Positions 24,761-36,600 of a stretch of DNA of 64,000 nt are shown here, in pieces. The notes beneath the pieces are model-generated. The model saw only the letters and a program-made list of their open reading frames with translations, did not search any database and had not been told where the DNA came from. Source of the DNA: Phaseolus vulgaris (lineage: Eukaryota > Streptophyta > Magnoliopsida > Fabales > Fabaceae); contig NC_023750.2 of the NCBI RefSeq assembly GCF_000499845.2, positions 3,301,913 through 3,365,912 of the forward strand, written 5' to 3'. Made by a program: the position numbers and the translations under genes. Position 1 is the first letter of the stretch. Every line of letters begins with the position of its first letter.

Positions 24761-26585
24761 TTATTTTTTACTTTTTTTTAAAACTTAAAATATAAATTTA
24801 ATTGTAAGTTGACAAATAACATTTTTAAAATATTGTATAGGTCGCACAAGTCTTTGAAAAATAAAAAGACCTATTATAACCTTTTTTTAATATAATTTGA
24901 TTTAGTCTCTCAAAATAAATATTTATAATATACTTAATATCGAATTAATCCCAAAAAATATATTTTAATGCATAATTATTTTTTAAATTAAATTTTAATA
25001 ATAGAACAATACAATGAAACTTTTCAACCCACCTAATTATTTTACTTTTTACTTACTCAAAGATTAAATTAAGATTTCATTCTTTAAAATCAAATTTGAC
25101 AAACATATGCAATCATTTACCTTAGTTTAAAAAATACTTTAGGGATAAAATTATAAATTTAAAAAGGTTGATGGTCCATTTTTCATTTTATTTCAATCCA
25201 TTAAAAAAATTCTAACCTTTTTTACCAAGAAGAGATATTTCAATTTATTCAAATAAGTAATTGAAAGATAAAATTTCATTAAAAAATACTCTATCAATGA
25301 TACATTGATTATTATTAATATCATTATAAGAAAAATATTAAATGTTAAACTACAAGATAGAATAAAATTACAATAATAATAATAAATATTTATATTAGTA
25401 AAGTGATTAAAAAAACATAACAATATAAAATAAAATTGATGAAAAATAGAAAGTTAAATTTACAAAATAACCATGATAAATAAAGAAAAATATATATAAT
25501 TTTTGAAAGAAAAAAAACATTAAAGGTAAATTAAAATATGGGAGGGAAGAAATATTCTAAGCATTTATTTCATTATTTTATTCCTTTAAAAGATTTAAAT
25601 AGAGATTGCTTGGCTGTTAGTGGGGTGGGGAGCTGTGGTCCCCACGTTGATATGAAAATGTTTCTTTGAGATTACGTTTTTGCCCTCCAACGACTTCCAT
25701 AATTACTGAAATACGACATTGTCGATTTTGCCCTTCACTTTTGCTACTCAAAAGACGGTTATACCCTCAATATCGGAGCGGGAGACGATTTTAGCCCCTT
25801 GCGTTGGATGGATAAGGATAAGGGATGTAAAAGTTAATAAGAATAATTTTCTGGTTTTATCGTCATTTCGTATAATTATTCCTCAGCATATGCTGCGTCA
25901 GATCCGAGGGCTGGATTTAGTCGAAGAATAGTTTCTAGAATGTTGATGTCATCTTATAAATTATTTTTTTATTTATTGAAAATTTAAAGTATATATTTTT
26001 TAATGAATGAAAAAAAAATTATTGAATATTTATTTATAGATAATAATATTTTTTGGAATATTAAAAAATATATCAGAAAATTTAACTTTTCTCTTTCACG
26101 AAATAATAATATTTATAGTTTTTTCCTGTTACAGTTTTTTTAAAGAATCATATTTGCAGTTTTTTATAACTTTTTTAAAACTCTTTCTAAAGTATTTTTA
26201 TTAGTTTTTCTTTTTCTCTAACGTTTAAAAACTGGTTGTGATTTAATTGGTTTTAAAACTGAAAATTAAAACAATTATAGATTCTTCTTGTTTTCACTTT
26301 TGCTATTTTAATTTTGCAATTAAGGAAAACAGGTAGCATATGGAAAGGAAAAAGAGAACCGAAATTCACAATAAATCCACTGAATAATATTTTTATTTTC
26401 TCATTTCTGAAAGTATTTTAAATAATTTTAAAAGTTAAATATTATCAATATAAATTTAATATTTTCAGTTAATCAGTAATTAAATTATGCGTTACTTTAA
26501 ATTTGTAAGAATTTAGAAAATAATCTTAGTGTAAAAGTGATATATTTTAAATGATATCAGAATATTTTATTATTAAAATGAAAAG
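24761..26585. other. AT-rich intergenic; small GC-richer island at 25600-25930
   Basis: Most of this is very AT-rich with no coding signal. The island at 25600-25930 stands out in base composition (gtggggtggggagctgtggtccccacg, then gcgggagacg) and contains a 70-codon frame without recognisable features. It could be an old exon or a regulatory patch. Confidence 0.35.
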
Positions 26586-26589
26586 AGTA

Positions 26590-27500
26590 TATAAATAGAA
26601 AATTAGTCACCATCTCTCTAGAAGATTAGAGTCCGCCACTTGACTTCTACCAGCGAACTCTACAAGACTGTTGGATCAAAATATCTAAGTTCCTTTTGAC
26701 TCATTTTCCTTTGAGTTAGTTTTGATTTAGCTAGGTTTGCCTTTAGTTTAGGCTTGCACGTGATGTTTTTATCTTCAGAATTAGTCTTTGTTAATTCAAG
26801 GTCTATTTATAGTTAGATTTTTTATCAAGACTTTGTGTGCAAGTTAAGCTACCCTTGGACAAATTTAGGATTTTGAGTTCTCAGTGAGCATCTGATCAAG
26901 TTCAGGTAAGGGGAGTTAGTTTTATTCTTTTCAATAGGTGGAGGTGATGTGGTCACCAATTCCATTTTTTCTTGCAAGATTGCTTGTTTTTTTGTATATT
27001 AGAATTTGATTGAGATTAGAATGTGAAAATGTAAATATGGCAGATGTTGTAGAACTATATTGGTTTTGATTTGAATAAGTAAATGAATGTATTTGAATAG
27101 TTTGATGAAGCACTTAAAGGAAAATGTTTGATGTGTATTGATTGTTTGTTTTTGATTTATAGATATTGGATATATGGCATTATAGATTTATAAAGAAGCT
27201 ATATTAGAGTAATTATCCAACTCTAGCACGAAATTTGTTACTTTAGTTTGGTATATTTGATAACATAATTTGAATGGAATTTTTTGGGTGAAAATGTGAA
27301 ATAAATTAGATTTTACAAATTGTTTTATGCATATTTCGCTTAGGCAAGAAGATTCTCGCTCAAGCGAAAATGGGGATGAATTTTTGGGTGCTCTTGGGTT
27401 CAATCTCGCTCAAGCAAGAAGATTTTCACTTGGGCGATACCTATCTCGTTCAAGCGAGCAAATTCTCACTCAATCCAGTAAAAAAAAAGTTAATTTTTAT
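26590..27500. repeat. Repeat with CGCTCAAGCGA-type motifs
   Basis: Between 27335 and 27470 the phrase 'tcgctcaagcgaa' and close variants occur about five times, separated by 'gaagattctcgct' or 'gcaaattctcact'. The same motif family appears near 33320-33440 and 35230-35900, close to Athila-like gypsy pieces, so this stretch is probably part of such an element's LTR or leader. A leader-like segment (26620-26930) precedes it. Confidence 0.45.
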
Positions 27501-28130
27501 TTTTGCTTTTGAGAGCCTAGTTTAATATTGTTTACTGTTTTTTAAGTGAAAATTTTAAATTTTATTTAAAATATGATTAAAATTAATTACTTATGATTTT
27601 AAGTGAATTTTTGTGATATATTTGGATTTTTTTTAAAGTTCATATGTGATGTGATTGAATAGTGTATTAATGTGTTACACAAAGTACATAATGATGTGAA
27701 AGTATGATCAAGACATAGTATTTTCAGGAAAGAACATACGAGATTTGCTATTAGGGTGTATTGATTTGTGAGTATCCTGTGAATGAGATGATCCTGAATC
27801 AACTGATATAATGGAATCACATAGACAAAGTTATTCAGTTGGTGAAAGTCAAATGAGGTACACAAGTCTTCCAGAAGTAGAGTCAAGTGTCTATGTGTTG
27901 TGAGTCAGTAGAAGTCTGACATGAGAAAGATGAATTATGAATTATGATAGACATTTGATGGTTGTGTGAAAATGCTTGAGAAATGATGGCTTTATGTTGA
28001 TATTTAAAGTTACATTTATATTAAAAGTTTTAAAAATAGCTAGCTCACCCATTAGTGAGAAGTTGGAGGATAAAAATGTTTATTTTCTTTTAAATATTTT
28101 GTTTTAATCTTATATAAATATTTAATATCC
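27501..28130. other. Intergenic, no gene seen
   Basis: Non-coding sequence with stops in all frames and no recognisable protein phrase. Confidence 0.4.
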
Positions 28131-28134
28131 CTAT

Positions 28135-28785
28135 CAAACTACAAGAAAAAAGAGTTTTAATAACCCTAGGAATTAATTCAATTAACGGATTTTTTTTTAA
28201 CATTTGTTAAGCTCCAAAAGATTATTCCAAAACCTCAGCAAAATAACAGAGTTTTTTTAACCTAAGTTAAATTTCAAAGGTTTATTTTAAAATCTCAGCA
28301 AAATAACGTAAAAAATTTTAACCTTTGTTAAATTTCAAATGTTTATTCTAAAACCTCTGCAAAATAAATGAAGTTTTTTTTAACCTTCGTTAAGTTCCAA
28401 AGGTTTATTCCAAAATCTTAGAAAAATAGTAAAGGTTTTTTTAACCTTCGTTAAAGGTTTATTTTAAAATCTCAGCAAAAGAACGGAGGTTTTTTTAAAC
28501 CTTCGTTAAGTTTCAAAGATTTATTCTAAAACCTCAACAAAATAACAAAGGCTATTTTATTTTAACCTTCGTTAAGTTCCAAATGTTTATTCTAAAACCT
28601 CAGCAAAATAAATGAGATTTTTTAACCTTAGTTAAGTTTCAAAGGTTTATTGTAGAACCTTAGCAAAATAACGAATGTTTTTTTAACCTTCATTATATTT
28701 CAAAAGTTTATTTTGAAACTCATCAAAATAACGGAGGTTTTTTTTAACCGGTTGATTCTAAAACATCAACAAACTAACAAAACAA
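28135..28785. mobile_element. CACTA-like transposon end with ~60-bp tandem repeats
   Basis: At 28138 'aactacaagaaaaaag' closely resembles the CACTACAAGAAAAA terminus of plant CACTA elements, with the first base altered. From about 28190 to 28780 a unit of roughly 55-65 bases, built on 'aaccttcgttaag', 'caaaggtttattctaaaacc' and 'tcagcaaaataacg', recurs about ten times with drift. Arrays like this form the subterminal region of CACTA elements. No transposase frame and no opposite end were found. Confidence 0.55.
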
Positions 28786-28789
28786 TTGA

Positions 28790-29985
28790 GTCATTTTGAT
28801 CTTATAATTATAAATATTTTGTTTTTCAAATTCTTCATAGATTAGAGCTCTTGAGTGCTTTTAATTTTCATTTTTGAGTTCTTAAATTGCTACTAGATCC
28901 TTAGCAATTTTTTTAAAGTATCATCTTATCCAAAATTCATTTTCGAAAGTTTTCTGAAAATTTTTCATGGTGAAAAAAAAGAATCCATAGGTGAGAATAT
29001 TAAACGAAACTTTTGTGTTTTTTTCATTGGATCTTTGGTGCCAACAGTAAATCTTGAGACGCAAATAGTAATTTGAAACGTATTTCAGAATTGCTTAAAT
29101 TGTTGTGCATTTTCATCCGATTTTGTGCTTCATTCATCAAATCTTCTTCACTTTTTGTGAGCTTTATTAAATTCCTTCGATTGGAGAACATTTAAGCAGT
29201 GCGATCTTGGAGAAGCATTTTGCGATTTTCGACGAACAGAAAATAGTAAACGATGAACAGTGATGAGGTTTATTCATCTTAAAATGGTGAAAACGTGAGT
29301 CAATCTGCGAAACTTGATCGGAATAGTACATCTCCTCCAGTGGTTCTGTTCAAAATCGGAATAGTTTTTCTTTGATTCTTCTAAATTTTCTTTTTTATCT
29401 TTTGAATAATCAAGATGACTGTTAGTCATTGAGCTGTTCAAACTGTTTGGATAAACTCTTATAGAAAAGTTTAACATGAATCTTGTGGGGTGTTTTAAAA
29501 TTCTTTTGCATCGTGTTACAATCGAAGAGTCAACACTAAATTTGTATCAAGTTTGTTTGCTCTACTGTAAACACAGGGTCTTACCAGAATCTATTAATGC
29601 AAATTTATACTTTGATGTCTTTTGTTTTTCCACAGGGTCTTACCATTCAAAATATTTCTTTGTTAAGAAGAGGAAGTGTGAGAACTGCACTTGTATAGAC
29701 GGATAAGGTATAGTACATGGAACTGGTTCTAATAATTGTTTTTGATACCTCAGTCGCTCTTCCTTCTCGTATTCGCTTTCTAAGACTCGGTCGATTGAGA
29801 GTATATGATGCAAAACTAATAAAAACATATTTTACCCTTGTGTAGCAATGCTTATTTATAGTGTTAATAGTGGACTATTTTGTTTATGCATAGTATGTGA
29901 TACATATCTTTAATAAAAAAGTATTACTTGATTTATCACATGGTTACCAAATTTATAGGATATTACTTGATTTATCGTGTATCTC
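28790..29985. other. Intergenic, no gene supported
   Basis: Moderately AT-rich. A 15-base phrase 'cacagggtcttacca' occurs near 29575 and again near 29632. The frame at 29476-29706 has no known domain. Nothing else is assignable. Confidence 0.35.
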
Positions 29986-29989
29986 TTTA

Positions 29990-30360
29990 TTTTCTATTTA
30001 ATATAACCAATTCATCCGGTCGGTGATCGACAATGCGTCCTTGATCGCCGAGCCTTAAGGCATCATGAGGGATTGCCATGGTAAGAAAAAAATCCCTTGA
30101 TCAAGCCGAGTCTTTGGACATAGAGAGGGATTGTCATGTTAAGGCATAACTTCCTTTATCAAATGGTGTTCGAAATTTTGTCATAATTGAAAACTTTTTT
30201 GGATATGTGAAAGTCACAATGAGATGAAAGGAACTCCACCTTCTTAATACTCCAACGATCATGGGTAAGAGCATAAAATATATCTTTACACTATATATTG
30301 TATAGAATAATACTTATCTTAATCTTGGAGGTCATCCTCTATTTATAGAGTTTTGACTGA
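29990..30360 (-). mobile_element. LTR-like fragment, minus orientation
   Basis: On the minus strand TATAAATA (30340-30347) is followed about 85 bases later by 'gatcgttggagtattaagaa' (around 30256-30228). This is the same promoter/U5 layout as the LTR pieces at 12.1, 52.3 and 58.8 kb, although more diverged. GC-richer U5-like text with 'gatcgccgag' follows to 29990. Borders are not clear. Confidence 0.45.
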
Positions 30361-30369
30361 TCTCCTCAT

Positions 30370-30800
30370 TCGTCTTTTTTCATCAGAATAATATCACAAT
30401 ACATTTAAATAATAACAATCATATCTTTTATCTTCAGAATAATATCATAACAAATTTAAATAATAACAACCACATCTTTTATGTTTAGAATAATATAACA
30501 AAAAATTTAAATAATAAAAATAATATTTTTTATGTTTAAAATAATATCACAAAGATTTAAATAACAACAATCATATATTTTATATTTAAAAAAATATTAC
30601 AGAAGATTCGAAAAATTTAAATAATAAAAATAATATGTTTTATGTTAAAATAATATCACAAAATATTTAAATAATAACAATCATATATTTTATATTTAGA
30701 AAAATATTATTGAAAATGAGAAACAACTTAAATAATAATAACAATATTTTTAATTTTAAAATAATATTATAATAGATTTAAATAATAACAATCATTTATC
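30370..30800. repeat. AT-rich minisatellite, ~50-60 bp unit, about eight copies
   Basis: The phrase 'ttaaataataacaatcatat' followed by 'tttta..tt.agaataatatcaca' repeats about eight times with small changes (first near 30400, last near 30780). There is no coding content. It lies beside the LTR-like fragment and may belong to it. Confidence 0.6.
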
Positions 30801-30891
30801 TCATTAATATTTGATTAGGATTATATGAGTGAATGTTCAAATCTTTTGTGCTTCCATGATCATCAGTAAAGACATTAAATTTTGTTATTTC

Positions 30892-30893
<2 letters not shown>

Positions 30894-30930
<37 letters not shown>
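30894..30930. repeat. (TA)n microsatellite
   Basis: An uninterrupted run of TA dinucleotides, about 16-17 units. A shorter TA run lies near 32543-32562. Confidence 0.9.
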
Positions 30931-31279
30931 CTGATTTATTTATTATAAAAAGTTTTTGAATTTTTTTTACTACATATATATTATTTCTTTATATGATAAA
31001 CATTTAAAAGTTTTTCTATTCATTAAATTATGCTAAAATATCTAATATATATTTTTAATTATATTTTATGATAAACTGGATCCAATTGTCTGACTTTTTT
31101 ATTCAGTGCCTTAATGGAATGAATAATTTTCACAACACTACGCACAATAATATAATTATATAATTATTAAGTATATTTAGGATTTCGATGTGTCTATCTT
31201 ATATAAAGTTTTTTTTTTTCAAATTCCTTTCACATTAAATATAAATCTTTTAAATAATATCTCAAATTTAAATATAATA

Positions 31280-32385
31280 ACACATTATAAATAAATAGAT
31301 GCTCTGGTAGGGTTTTGGAGAGTGAGTGCGACAGCTAGGGTTACGTCTCTTCACTGCTGATCGTATCTTGTTTGGTGGTTCTTGCTGTGTTCGCTCCACT
31401 GTTCATCTGGTGATTTTGGCTGTTTTGGTGGCACTGTGGTGTTTCGGTTGTTTCGTGGCGGCGCAGATTGTGGTGTGCTGCTCTGTTCCGGGTGCAGTGG
31501 ATTCTTTTTACTGCAGCTAGGTTTGTCGAAGTGCGCAGAGACACTTGCGTTTTCAAGCGACTCGTATTGCAGAACGTGTTGCTCTATGTTTTCAATCCTG
31601 TTTGGGGGAGCTTTGTTATATTTTGTTGATTCTCACGTGTGAAGACTAGAATTCAGTTCTTACAACGTTCGTTTGGGGTGTTGCAGGATGGGTACGGATA
31701 ATTCTGGATTTCAAATTCCTTGGAGATGTCTTGTAGATCAAGATTTTTCTTCTAATCACAAGATTTCTGATGAGATTCAAGCACAAGACAACACTTTTGC
31801 TCAAACATTGAATATTTGTATTATTTGTAACATTCCTCTTTCACAATTGCCATATCCGTCTATCAAGAATGGGAATATTTGTAATATTTGTCTCTCACAG
31901 TTGCCATCTCCGTGCATCAAGAATGGTGAAGTTACAGTTAGAATTTCATAAGAAGATTATTTGGCTGGTCTTGAAGATTGTAAAACTCACCTTCATGGTA
32001 GGATTGTTCGAGTTAAAGGTGACAAACTCTTACTCATTTAGAGTTATCCAAAAAATTGGATTTTGTTTGGAATTCGTTGGGTCCTTGGAAGGCTATTCCT
32101 CTAGCAAAAGGATTTTACGAATTTGCTTTTGATTCTCTTGAAGATATGAGAAGAGTTCTTCTTGTGGAGTCTTGGAATCTCAATCCAGAAATTTTGAGAA
32201 TTTTTGCTTGGACTAAAGATTTTAATTATGCTTCTATGGAGATTTTGATTGAAAAAATGGGTAAAGATAGATTATTAAGTGAAGAGAATGAACAAGTACA
32301 AACATTTAGGAAACTACGACGTCCTTCCAATATTCGAGGAAAAGTTAATAAGAAAACTTTCCAAACATCTAAGAAAAAGTAATTG
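31280..32385 (+). pseudogene. LINE ORF1 remnant (DUF4283-like)
   Basis: A GC-richer leader (31290-31680) precedes ATG 31688 (MGTDNSGFQIPWRCLVDQD). After a stop and a frame change near 31950-32030 the frame continues EDYLAGLEDCKTHLHGRIV, then LDFVWNSLGPWKAIPLAKG, FYEFAFDSLEDMRRVL and LRIFAWTKDFNYA. This is the conserved core of DUF4283 proteins encoded by plant LINE ORF1. The frame ends in a basic tail at 32382. No endonuclease or reverse transcriptase follows, so the copy is truncated and broken. Confidence 0.7.
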
Positions 32386-33079
32386 TCATTACTCTTTGTT
32401 CTTTGTTGTCTTAAAGGTTATTTGTTGTTTTCTTTTTATTTTGGTTTTTCATTTTGCTTAAAAATTTTAAAGTAGTTGTTTAAGTCTTTTTTGTAATTTC
32501 TTTTTTTATTTTTGCATGAGTTTAGTTTAGTCCCATAATTTTATATATATATATATATATATATTTATTTATTTTTTTATTTTTTCATTTCATGTGATAA
32601 CATGTATTACCTCGAATAAGTTTTAATAACATCTATATAATTTATTTATTTTATTTTATAATTGATTGGATAGAATTTTTTACCTTTACTATTATTTTTT
32701 TATCGATTGAAAATTAATTAAATATAATATAAAATAGTTCTACTCCAATTCTTATACAATAGAATAGTCATTCTTATTCTAATATTAATTAACTTTAATA
32801 TATACTCATTGAAAATTAATTATAAAATAAGTTCTTTTATTTTAGATATTTACATTTTAAATATTACAACTCAAACATTTCTAATTAAACAAATGAAAAT
32901 TTTCTTACACTAATAAATAAATAACATTTTACACAATAAATCTATATATCAACCTCCTTTTGTAATGGACACTAATCACTTCAACAAAATATGTGATAAC
33001 TAACAATGTCTTTCACACTAATATAATTAGTTAAAATATACACTTATATAGTTTGTTCTTGAGAGTTGGAAAGAAGTTG
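32386..33079. other. AT-rich intergenic, no gene seen
   Basis: Very AT-rich, includes a (TA)n run near 32543. No coding signal. Confidence 0.5.
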
Positions 33080-33965
33080 ATGAAGACAATGATAATTGTC
33101 ATATTTCAGTAATATTTCATATTAAAATACAAACACTTATAAATATTTATTGATAAAATAACTATAGTTTAACCCCTAATTTATGAATTTAAACTTTTTT
33201 TACATATTTTGTGATTATAATATAAATAAGAACGATTTATTTCAGGATTTTATGAGAAAATGAAGATGAAAGGGCTAAAAGAGAATAAAGATGAAAATGA
33301 AAGGTTGGAACACCAAAAAACTCGCCCAAGCCAGAAGCACTCCAGAGGAACTCACCCAAGCAAGTTCAATCTCTAGAGAAGTTGGGCTTTTTCTCGTCCA
33401 ACTCGACCAAGCGAGTACAATCACGCCTAGGCGAGAAGTCACTTATCCCAAGTCCAACTAGGTTAAATATGAGGCGTGAGACACAACCTTATACATCATT
33501 AAGAGAATAAAAGGTGATAGAAAACTCTAAAGGAGGTGTCGTCAAGAAGAAACATCCTGAATCTTCTTTTCTTGCTTTCCATGCTTGTAATGGCCAACAC
33601 GAGTGACTAATTCTACCATTTGGGATTAAGAGTAATCTTTTCAAACTCTTATGTATTGAGGTGATATTTAAATATAATATTATGTTCTTCATTAATGATT
33701 GATATTGTCATTTTATTTCTAATGCTTGTTTATCATGATTTTGATCCTTAGATTTAACTGAACAAATTTGAAGATACCTTGGAAAAGTTCATGAAAGCTG
33801 CTCCGGCCAATCAAGAGAATAATATGGCAGAAATAAAAAATTTAGAAACATAGGCATGATAGATTGCCAAACAATTAGCAGAGAGACAGAGCGGTCAGTT
33901 TTCAACCAACACACAGACCAACCCAAAGGAACAATGCAATATAAATTCCACTGAAAGTGGTAAAT
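33080..33965 (+). mobile_element. Gypsy (Athila-like) LTR and gag fragment
   Basis: The text from 33090 ('attgtcatatttcagtaata...tcatattaaaata') and at 33601-33665 ('gactaattctaccatttggg', 'aaactcttatgtattgaggt') matches, in the opposite direction, the solo LTR at 46395-47224. After the LTR-like part, 33765-33965 translates to FEDTLEKFMKAAPANQENN, IAKQLAERQSGQF, TNTQTNPKEQC, a typical end of an Athila-type gag, with several stops. A cluster of 'cgcccaagc/ccaagcgag' motifs sits at 33320-33440. Confidence 0.7.
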
Positions 33966-34425
33966 AGCAGGAGAAGGGGATGGTAATAAATTAGTTGTTG
34001 AAAAAGAAAGAAAAGATGAGACTAAGAGAGAAAAGAATAGTATCGAGGAGGAAAAGAATTACAAAATCCTTGATTTTCCATTGTAATTGTAAGTACGTAG
34101 GAGCAAGGTCAATCCTTGTCGGACCCAAATAAAAAATTTCAAAAATATTTACTTTATTATTTTTTACATGCATTTGTTCTTCTGAATATGCTCCAGCGTT
34201 TTTTCCATCCTTGAATTTGGTTGAATGGCCTCAGGTATGGTATGTTCAATTGTAGACTCTTCTTTTGTTGGAGTTGCCTAGTGAGTCAAGATGTATGTCT
34301 TGTTGATGGAAGACCTAATAATGCACACTGGATAAATTGGTATTCTCACTCCATAATGCTCGCATAATTCACATATTAAGCTAGAAAAAATTAGAGGCTT
34401 TATAGTCACTACTTTGGTATGTGGT
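33966..34425. other. Probable continuation of gypsy debris, no gene
   Basis: No intact frame. Charged, gag-like codons fade out after 34000; the rest is unassigned. Confidence 0.3.
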
Positions 34426-34429
34426 GTTT

Positions 34430-34575
34430 GTAATCTGGTTTTGATTGCTTAATGGATTACTCAGTGGTTTCTGGGGACTGGATGTAGCTCTTGGTGTAAG
34501 AGTGAACCAGTATAAATCTGTTTGTGTGATTCTCTCTTTCCCTGATCTCACAATTCACCCCCCTCTTTTTTAAAG
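34430..34575 (+). mobile_element. SIRE-like copia LTR fragment
   Basis: The stretch 'ggatgtagctcttggtgtaa', 'gagtgaaccagtataaatct' and 'tgtgtgattctctctttccc' matches the LTR text near 46345-46385, which precedes a copia gag. Only the downstream part of the LTR is present. Confidence 0.5.
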
Positions 34576-34599
34576 GCCATATATTCTAACAAGTGTTGT

Positions 34600-35070
34600 A
34601 TGAGATATTTGAAAGATTGATATTTGGTGTTTCTTATTTAATGTTTTTGCCCAGGTTTGGAATTTGTGGTGTGTTCTGTGCAGATTTCCTTGGCTTTTTC
34701 TACCTGGCAGGGATGGATTGATGTGTTTGCCTTGGGTTGCGATTGAAAGTTTTTTGTGATTTGTGCAGGTTTTTCTGGTTATGTTCTCTTCTCGCAGGAT
34801 TGATTGTTGTCTTTGACAATTAGTTATGGTGTAGGTCAGACTACTAGCAAAAACCTTCTTTAGCAGTTGGATTTTGTGCCTGTTCTGAGGATGTGTTTCA
34901 CTTGTGGGTTGATGTATTTGGGGATTTTGTATCTTGTTCTGCTATGTGATTTTGGGTAATGTCATGTAAGGTCTGGTGGATCCTTATTTTGGGTTTTTTG
35001 TATAAGGGTTGGGGTACCCCTGAAATACCTTATTTTATTTTATTTATTCTTTGTTGATAAAAAAAATTCA
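34600..35070 (+). mobile_element. LINE 3' end fragment
   Basis: GT-rich sequence ending 'ttttgtataagggttggggt', 'acccctgaaatacc', then 'tttgttgataaaaaa'. I recognise this as the 3' terminus and A-rich tail of plant L1-type LINEs. There is no coding part; 5' truncation is usual for LINE insertions. Confidence 0.55.
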
Positions 35071-35224
35071 AAAAGCTTAGCAAATTCATGTGTCATCCAC
35101 ATTTAAAATGTCCATGCAGTTTCAAAAGTTGATTAAAGTGGAACAAGCATAAGGGTTGGAATGAACAAGATGATCAAACAACGTGCATCTAAATGGATCT
35201 AAGTCTGATAAGCATAGATGAGTT

Positions 35225-35910
35225 GGGCACATCCTTAAGCGCTTAAAAACTGATAAGGAGAGGATTTGATTTACCTAATTGGATGCTTTCTTGATTTTGA
35301 TTTAGCAGTGTAAGTATGGATCACAAGATGAACGAAATGTAGTTAAAAGAAAAGATTAATTTTATGGGAAGAGGGAGATTTAGGAAGTAGCTCAAGAGGA
35401 GGAACATAATCCTTAAGCGCTTAAAAACTGATAAGGAAAGGAAATCCAATTCGCTGAGTGCATGCTCTTCTTCTCAACGGATTCATTCAAATTTTTAACA
35501 CAACAACTACTTTTAAGAATTCACTCAGTGCATTTTCATTCGCTTCAACAAATGTTAACTCGAGAGTGCTGATTTTTGTCATTTAATTTGGCTTGAACGA
35601 AACGAGAATAACTTCAGCAAATTAAAACCATACCTGTTAAACAAAATTTTTTTGCTGAGCATTTTGCCGTTGGCTTGAGCGAATTTTGTCCAAAGAGCAA
35701 TCCTTCCTCTAGTGACATTTTAGCTTAAGCGAATTGGATTTAACTGAGCGGATTTGCTTTTCAACAAAATTTCTCATTTTGATAAGAGAATTGGCTTAAG
35801 CATTATGTTATACACTAAGCAATTTGTCTTCAATTGAAATAAGAGTTTTTTTGTCAATTTTGCTGAGCAATTCTGGGTAGGCTGAGCGAATCATGTATTC
35901 TATTTTTTTT
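35225..35910. repeat. Direct repeats around a TTAAGCGCTTAA palindrome and related motifs
   Basis: The phrase 'atccttaagcgcttaaaaac' plus 'tgataagga' occurs at 35231-35260 and again at 35409-35438. Its core TTAAGCGCTTAA is a perfect 12-base palindrome. From 35440 to 35900 variants such as 'ttcgctgagtg', 'cttaagcgaattgg' and 'gctgagcgaatc' recur. This belongs with the CGCTCAAGCGA motif family and probably with the adjacent minus-strand gypsy remnant. Confidence 0.5.
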
Positions 35911-36049
35911 TTTCATTTTGTTTAGTATATGCCTTTTTTTTTCCTTTTTCTCCTAGCACTTTGTCCTTCATAATTTTCAACTTTCTCCTTTTTGGTCTTC
36001 TTCCCGTCTCTTCAAAAAGAAATTATTATTTTTTTTGCAGAAACAAAAT

Positions 36050-36600
36050 AACACAAAAACAAACAACAAAAAGTTGTAAGAAAATATTGGGTTGTCCCAA
36101 TAAGCGTTTTTTAACGTCATTATCTTGACGCCTTTATCTTTGTCATTCTTCGGGAGTAGGGCTCTTCCTATCTGTTATTTTGAAGCAAGTCCCTTGAGGT
36201 TTTGGTTGGTGAAGATTGTTCAAAGATGCAACACCAAAACCTCATTTTGCATTTGCATTTTGACCTTTCCTTCATCCACATCTATGACCATTCTTGTTAT
36301 TTCCAGGAAGGGTCTACCTAGAATGAATGGGGCTTCCTTACATTCCTCCATTTCCATGACCATAAAGTTCGTAGGGAATGTAAACCTGCCAATTTTCACT
36401 GGCACATCTTCAATAATTTCAAATGGTTGTTGTACACTTTCATTTTCCATTCTTAATGTCATGCTAGTTGGCTTTATGGTCACCTTTCCTAGTTTCTTCA
36501 TAAGATAGAGAGTTTTTAGATTGATATTGACTCCTAAATCTAGTAATGCATTTTGTACCTGAAGGTTGATTTCCTTAAGTTACTGGGATAGTAAAACTTC
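36050..36600 (-). pseudogene. Athila-like gypsy aspartic protease remnant
   Basis: Read leftward from about 36580, the frame gives LLDLGVNINLKTLYLMKKLGK, then VTIKPTSMTLRMENES, PFEIIEDVPVKIGRFTFPTNF and FILGRPFLEITRMVIDVDEG. This is the retropepsin region of Athila/gypsy elements. The catalytic triad region reads DLGV rather than DLGA/DSGA. It ends around 36220, followed by 'ttgtcccaataagcg' and 'ttaacgtcat', phrases usual downstream of this region. Reverse transcriptase is absent. Confidence 0.75.

Noticed and set aside
29575..29646. 15-base direct repeat cacagggtcttacca as a target duplication or duplicated exon edge
   Set aside because: Only about 57 bases apart with no element between and no coding context; left as a minor repeat.
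30360..30800. Regularly spaced repeats as a CRISPR array
   Set aside because: Repeats are degenerate, contiguous with no distinct spacers, and the genome is a plant's.
36125..36508. 127-aa plus-strand frame
   Set aside because: It is the antisense of the gypsy protease remnant, whose minus-strand translation matches a known family.
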